A stretch of 47,900 bases of DNA, taken from positions 1-47,900 of the IMG/VR virus record IMGVR_UViG_3300046330_000124; one strand, written 5' to 3'. Shown here in pieces: positions 44,267-47,900 of this stretch. Position 1 is the stretch's first letter; each line of letters begins with the position of its first letter. Source of the stretch: a virus. A model generated the notes under the pieces. The model saw nothing but the letters and a program-made list of their open reading frames with translations. It searched no databases and was not told the DNA's origin. A program made the position numbers and the translations under genes.

Positions 44267-46204
44267 ATGCGAAAATACTTAACGTACGACCTTGAGGTCA
44301 TGCCAAATATATTCACGTTCTGTTGTTACATTGAAGACATCAATCAATGGTTTCTTTATGAGATATCTGATCGTAAGGATCAGAAGCAAGAGCTTGTCGA
44401 TTTTTTAAACTGGGCTTGTAAAGAGGACTATTACTTTGTTGGCTATAACAATGTTGGTTTTGACTACGAGTTTCTTCACGCTTTGTTAATGAACTCTTCT
44501 AGATTTACTTGGCAATTTGCTGCTGAGCTTTGTCAAATTTTAATCAGCTGGGATAGAGAACAAAGATTTCCTATTAGATTTAAAGATCGTTTAATTAAAC
44601 AAATAGATTTATATTTGATCAACCACTTCAACAATAAAGCTCGTGCTACGTCACTAAAAGCTTTACAGTTTAACATGCGTTGCGAGTCTGTAGAAGACTT
44701 ACCTTTTGATATCAAACCTTTGACAGACGAAGAGAAAGATATATTGATTCAATACAACTTTCATGATGTTAAAGAAACCCACACCTTCTTTAAAAAATGT
44801 AGACACTTGATAGAAATGCGACACGACCTTGAAGCAACAGGTATGATTTATGGTGACGTATTAAATTACTCAGATGTTAAAATAGGTTCAGAGTTCTTGA
44901 TTAAACAAATAGGTCGAGACAAGTGTTACAAAGACGGACAGATGCTTCAGACTCAACGATACTCTGTTAACTTAAAGGATGTTATACTTCCAAAGATTGA
45001 GTTCCGTGACGACTCTTATGATGAAGTACATGATTGGTTTAGAACACAAACTTGGTACAGAGACAAAGAGAACAACATTAAGTTAGAGAAAACCATCAAT
45101 GGATTTACATTTGACTTCGGTCTTGGTGGACTTCACGCATCAGTTGAGAGTAAAACATTTGTAACAAATGATGAGTGGACTATCGTAGATCTAGATGTTG
45201 CTTCACTTTATCCGAGTATCTCAATTGCTAATAACTTATATCCTGAACACCTGGGTCAGACGTTTGTTGAGAAGTACAAGAACTTAAAAGCTGAACGCTT
45301 TAATCATAAGAAAGGTACACCTTTAAACGCCATGTTTAAATTGGCGTTAAATGGCGCATTTGGTAATAGTAATAACCAATACTCACCGTTCTACGATCCG
45401 AAATACATGTTAAGTATAACCATAAATGGTCAGCTTCAAATCCTTCAATTGGCTGAACAGCTATTCTCAGTCCCTCATGTTGTACCGATCCAAGTTAACA
45501 CCGATGGTATTACCTGTTATGTCAGAAATGATATGCGATATTTATTTAATCTTCATAGAGACGAATGGCAGAAGGACACAGGATTAGAGTTGGAAGAAGT
45601 CGAGTATTCTAAGATGTACATCCGAGATGTAAATTCGTATATGGCACTTACTAAGACAGGTAAGATTAAAGCTAAGGGTGCTTACTGGTATCCCGAAACT
45701 GATTCCGATTATGATGGATTCTGGAATAAGGACTTCTCATCAATGGTAGTGCAAAAGTCTATTCGTCATGTGCTGTTGGATGGTGTTAATCCTCACCACA
45801 TCGTGCGACTGTTCACTGATCCGTATGATTTCATGCTTCGATACAAGACTCCTCCTGGTGCCAAGGTAATGATCGGTGACAAGCCTTGCTCTAAAACTGT
45901 TCGATACTATGTGTCAAAGTCTGGCTTCCCTATGCAGAAGATATCTATTCCGAAAGGTCAGATGGGTACTTGGAAACGTAAGAACTCTCTCAGTGATGAA
46001 TATTTTCAGAGCATCATGAAAGAGATTCCCGAAGGTACATGGGATGCAAGGATTCATACCGCCAACAAATCTAAATACGATACTGTTGTCACTTCGATTG
46101 AATCTGGTAAGCTTGTCAAACATTGTAATGACATCCACAATTTTAATTGGGACGATGTGGACTTCGATTACTATGCAAAAGAAGTGGAGAAGTTAGTCAT
46201 ATGA
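44267..46204 (+). CDS. Family B DNA polymerase, compact
   Basis: A 645-aa replicative polymerase. The proofreading domain is complete: ExoI YDLEV (Asp8, Glu10), ExoII YNNVGFDYEF (60-69) and ExoIII YNFHD (Tyr163, Asp167). Polymerase motif A is VDLDVASLYPSIS (Asp308/Asp310), motif B KLALNGAFG (Lys358-Asn362) and motif C VNTDGI (Asn411-Thr-Asp413), where the usual first Asp is Asn. Only about 48 residues separate A and B, so there is no TPR1-type insert; a protein-primed mechanism is unlikely, consistent with the separate primase. No ribosome site is visible before the ATG, but later starts would remove ExoI. The end overlaps the next gene (ATGA). Confidence 0.85.
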   Translation: MRKYLTYDLEVMPNIFTFCCYIEDINQWFLYEISDRKDQKQELVDFLNWACKEDYYFVGYNNVGFDYEFLHALLMNSSRFTWQFAAELCQILISWDREQRFPIRFKDRLIKQIDLYLINHFNNKARATSLKALQFNMRCESVEDLPFDIKPLTDEEKDILIQYNFHDVKETHTFFKKCRHLIEMRHDLEATGMIYGDVLNYSDVKIGSEFLIKQIGRDKCYKDGQMLQTQRYSVNLKDVILPKIEFRDDSYDEVHDWFRTQTWYRDKENNIKLEKTINGFTFDFGLGGLHASVESKTFVTNDEWTIVDLDVASLYPSISIANNLYPEHLGQTFVEKYKNLKAERFNHKKGTPLNAMFKLALNGAFGNSNNQYSPFYDPKYMLSITINGQLQILQLAEQLFSVPHVVPIQVNTDGITCYVRNDMRYLFNLHRDEWQKDTGLELEEVEYSKMYIRDVNSYMALTKTGKIKAKGAYWYPETDSDYDGFWNKDFSSMVVQKSIRHVLLDGVNPHHIVRLFTDPYDFMLRYKTPPGAKVMIGDKPCSKTVRYYVSKSGFPMQKISIPKGQMGTWKRKNSLSDEYFQSIMKEIPEGTWDARIHTANKSKYDTVVTSIESGKLVKHCNDIHNFNWDDVDFDYYAKEVEKLVI

Positions 46205-46473
46205 AAAGTTTCCTTACAGCACGAGAAAAAGAATTGTTCAGCATGAACGAATTGGAAATCATAAACATACTCGGTAAAAATAAAATGAAGATCAAAGATG
46301 TCAGTGATTCTTTATATGACGGTTATGCCAAACCAGTACACGCAACGGTTGTTACGGCTAACGCTATTAGTCGAATCAATAAGAAATGTATTCATCACAA
46401 ATTAAATTTCAGGGTTTGTTACGATGGGTCAAACGGACGTGGTGGAAAATCGGTTAAATTAAAAATGAGCTAG
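46201..46473 (+). CDS. Winged-helix-like small protein
   Basis: A 90-aa basic protein starting in the ATGA overlap with the polymerase gene; GGAGAAG lies upstream. The pattern MKSFLTAREKELFSMNELEI, then IKDVSDSLYDGYAKPVHATV and ISRINKKCIHHKLNFRV resembles the winged-helix of response-regulator output domains: two helices, recognition helix and C-terminal beta hairpin. The end GGKSVKLKMS fits the wing strand. It may bind DNA and regulate genes or assist the polymerase. No phosphoacceptor domain is present. Confidence 0.6.
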   Translation: MKSFLTAREKELFSMNELEIINILGKNKMKIKDVSDSLYDGYAKPVHATVVTANAISRINKKCIHHKLNFRVCYDGSNGRGGKSVKLKMS

Positions 46474-46526
46474 ACCTAGACCATTAACTGGTTGAGTTTT
46501 TATATTCTTTCCTGCCCAATTGAGGG
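46474..46526 (+). promoter_or_regulatory. Short gap before the exonuclease gene
   Basis: 53 bases with a weak hairpin (ACCA-TTAAC-TGGT near 46492) followed by TGAGTTTTTAT, which could act as a weak terminator. GAGGG lies only one base before the ATG at 46527, so a slightly later TTG start is possible. Confidence 0.35.
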
Positions 46527-47294
46527 ATGAAGATATTGATTTTTGATATCGAGACAGCTCCAATAAAAGCTTATGTTTGGGGACTTTGGGATCAGAACGT
46601 CGCTTTAAATCAAATCCACACAGACTGGTTCATCCTCTCATGGTCTGCTAAGTGGTATAAAGATTCACCTAAAAATATATTATATCGAGACCAACGTAAT
46701 GCGAAGAACGTAGAGAATGATAAGAAGACTCTCTTAGCCATTTGGAAACTACTCGACGAAGCTGATGTTGTTATTACTCAGAACGGTAAGAAGTTTGATC
46801 AAAAGAAACTTAACGCTCGTTTCATTTTAAATGGAATGAAACCTCCAAGTCCATATCAACACGTAGATACACTTCAGATTGCCAAGAAACACTTCGCATT
46901 TACCAGCAATAAACTTGAGTACATGACTGATAAGCTATGCACCAAGTATAAAAAGATTACCAACAAAGGTCGTAAGTTCTTTGGATTTGCTCTATGGGAC
47001 GAATGTCTAAAGGGTAACTTAGTTGCTTGGCGTGAAATGGAAAAGTATAATAAGTATGACGTACTGTCTTTAGAGGAGCTTTACACTAAGCTTCAAGTCT
47101 GGGACACCTCTATCAACTTCAGTATCTACGATGATGGTCTTCGTCCTATGTGTAATTGTGGAAGCTTTCAATTAGAAAAACGGGGCTTTTTTATTACATC
47201 ACGGGGTAAATATCAACGCTATCAATGTAAGAAGTGTGCCAAGTGGCACAGCTCTACAAAGTCAATCAAGCGAATTGACGTAAAGGCTATATGA
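46527..47294 (+). CDS. DEDD-type 3'-5' exonuclease with C-terminal zinc ribbon
   Basis: A 255-aa RNase H-fold nuclease. Key residues are Asp7 and Glu9 (FDIETAP), Asn86 and Asp91 (QNGKKFD), Asp114 (HVDTL) and Tyr174-Asp178 (YNKYD), the exonuclease set also seen in YprB-like proteins. A Cys4 zinc ribbon follows (CNC at 209-211 and CKKC at 234-237). It is separate from the exonuclease domain inside the polymerase, so it may act on host DNA, RNA ends or recombination intermediates. The ATG at 46527 keeps DIET close to the start. The end overlaps the next gene. Confidence 0.75.
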   Translation: MKILIFDIETAPIKAYVWGLWDQNVALNQIHTDWFILSWSAKWYKDSPKNILYRDQRNAKNVENDKKTLLAIWKLLDEADVVITQNGKKFDQKKLNARFILNGMKPPSPYQHVDTLQIAKKHFAFTSNKLEYMTDKLCTKYKKITNKGRKFFGFALWDECLKGNLVAWREMEKYNKYDVLSLEELYTKLQVWDTSINFSIYDDGLRPMCNCGSFQLEKRGFFITSRGKYQRYQCKKCAKWHSSTKSIKRIDVKAI

Positions 47295-47518
47295 AAATTG
47301 TTGAAGTAACTTGGGTAGATGCTCAATCTCGTGATGCTTGGGAAGATATTAAGACAGTTACGAATGATTTGGCACTGGTTAAAAGTGTTGGGTATTTGTT
47401 TTACAAGGACAAAAAACTTGTTACCCTAGCTTTAAACAATGATACAACCAATGAGACTTTGTCTTGTGTGATGCATATTCCACAAGGTTGCATTAAAAAG
47501 ATACGCTATTTAAAATAG
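47291..47518 (+). CDS. 75-aa protein at the end of the rightward block
   Basis: A 75-aa protein starting in the ATGA overlap. It looks like a small beta-rich fold: KIVEVTWVDAQSRDAWEDIK, then YLFYKDKKLVTLALNND and IPQGCIKKIRYLK. Small phage proteins with the pattern VTWVDA..., KSVGYL and P-x-G-CIKKI occur in replication modules and are uncharacterised (recalled, not aligned). It ends seven bases before the convergent hairpin, so it is the last gene of the rightward unit. Confidence 0.6.
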   Translation: MKIVEVTWVDAQSRDAWEDIKTVTNDLALVKSVGYLFYKDKKLVTLALNNDTTNETLSCVMHIPQGCIKKIRYLK

Positions 47519-47524
47519 ACTATA

Positions 47525-47551
47525 CTCCATATATCGCGTCGCTTTATGGAG
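47525..47551. terminator. Convergent-end hairpin
   Basis: CTCCATA (47525-47531) and TATGGAG (47545-47551) form a perfect 7-bp stem with a 13-base loop between the two convergent gene blocks. The rightward side is followed by CTAACTATTTCC and the leftward by AGTATAGTC, so U-runs are poor. It probably serves as a two-way end for both transcription units. Confidence 0.5.
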
Positions 47552-47555
47552 CTAA

Positions 47556-47900
47556 CTATTTCCTAGAATTGTAAATCAAACTTAAGTGTCTTGAGTTAAG
47601 GTAGTCGATAGGTAATATGTCGTCGTCTGCATCTATATGATCCATGAAAAATTTATTAAACGGAAGATAACAATGATACACAAGTTCAGAACAATAAATA
47701 GTCTTGTCGTCTTTTGTAAAACTATAATCATAATTTCTACCAACAAAATCATTGGATTTTTTGGCAGACTCTATTGCTGATTCGGCTAAGTATCGCAGCA
47801 CACAGATGTGATTCTTTTTCCATAACCACTCTTCTAGTTTTACTTTACGAACTCCACCTATATTTTTACTGTTAACAAACTTATCACCAACAGCTTCAAC
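47556..47900 (-). CDS. YiiX-like permuted papain hydrolase, C-terminal part (continues from position 1)
   Basis: Codons 72-185 plus stop of the gene that starts at 213. The frame is open from 47900 to the TAG at 47556 and joins in frame to the codon ending at position 1, giving VNE|VEAVGDK across the window ends. This part supplies the presumed acidic residue Glu73 (VEAVG), LEEWLW (about 93-98) and the nucleophile Cys141 in YCSELVYHCY. His65 from the other part, Glu73 and Cys141 make the expected set in the permuted order. The gene is the last of the late operon and ends four bases from the convergent hairpin. Confidence 0.8.
   Translation of the reverse strand, partial: VEAVGDKFVNSKNIGGVRKVKLEEWLWKKNHICVLRYLAESAIESAKKSNDFVGRNYDYSFTKDDKTIYCSELVYHCYLPFNKFFMDHIDADDDILPIDYLNSRHLSLIYNSRK

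Overview
The window reads as one complete, circularly closed genome of a short-tailed (podovirus-type) bacteriophage. The main proof is that a leftward papain-like hydrolase gene runs off the window at position 1 and continues in the same frame from position 47900, with the joined protein keeping its expected motif order. The DNA is AT-rich by eye, genes are tightly packed with overlapping stop/start codons, and AGGAG-type ribosome sites are common. A lipoprotein signal with a lipobox, a spanin-like gene pair and a lytic transglycosylase on an ejection protein point to a Gram-negative host. The host genus cannot be named from the sequence. I see no integrase, classical repressor, reverse transcriptase, tRNA or T7-type RNA polymerase, so a lytic phage outside the T7 RNA-polymerase group is most likely.

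Layout: two divergent transcription blocks leave a roughly 1.1 kb control region (29243-30326) and converge at a hairpin near 47525-47551. The leftward block (29242 down to 1, then 47900 down to 47556) is the late module. In order it holds the small terminase, an ECF-type sigma factor, the large terminase, portal, Bbp19-like protein, scaffold, major capsid, Bbp16-like cement, tail adaptor, tail nozzle, three internal ejection proteins (the largest 1990 aa with a C-terminal transglycosylase), tail fibre, a beta-propeller-like tail protein, a glycine-rich adhesin-type protein, a series of small virion proteins including two paralogous tail proteins, and a lysis/host-exit group (membrane protein, overlapping lipoprotein, papain-like hydrolase).

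The rightward block begins with small early genes of unknown function. It then has a truncated DNA sliding-clamp-like protein, a dense run of tiny genes (several with Cys pairs), an amidase endolysin, an HNH-AP2 homing-type endonuclease and an XhlA-like membrane protein. The replication/recombination module follows: RadD-like SF2 helicase, VRR-NUC nuclease, primase-helicase, Lys-rich peptide, Cas4/AddB-like Fe-S nuclease (DUF2800), DUF2815 single-strand-binding-type protein, compact family B DNA polymerase and a separate DEDD exonuclease.

The control region carries about ten copies of the near-palindrome AAACAWTGTTT, a 25-bp perfect direct repeat, a good sigma70-type promoter, and a strongly structured 73-nt element at the 5' end of the predicted early transcript. 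This region, the small clamp, the phage sigma factor and the compact polymerase are the least ordinary parts of the genome.
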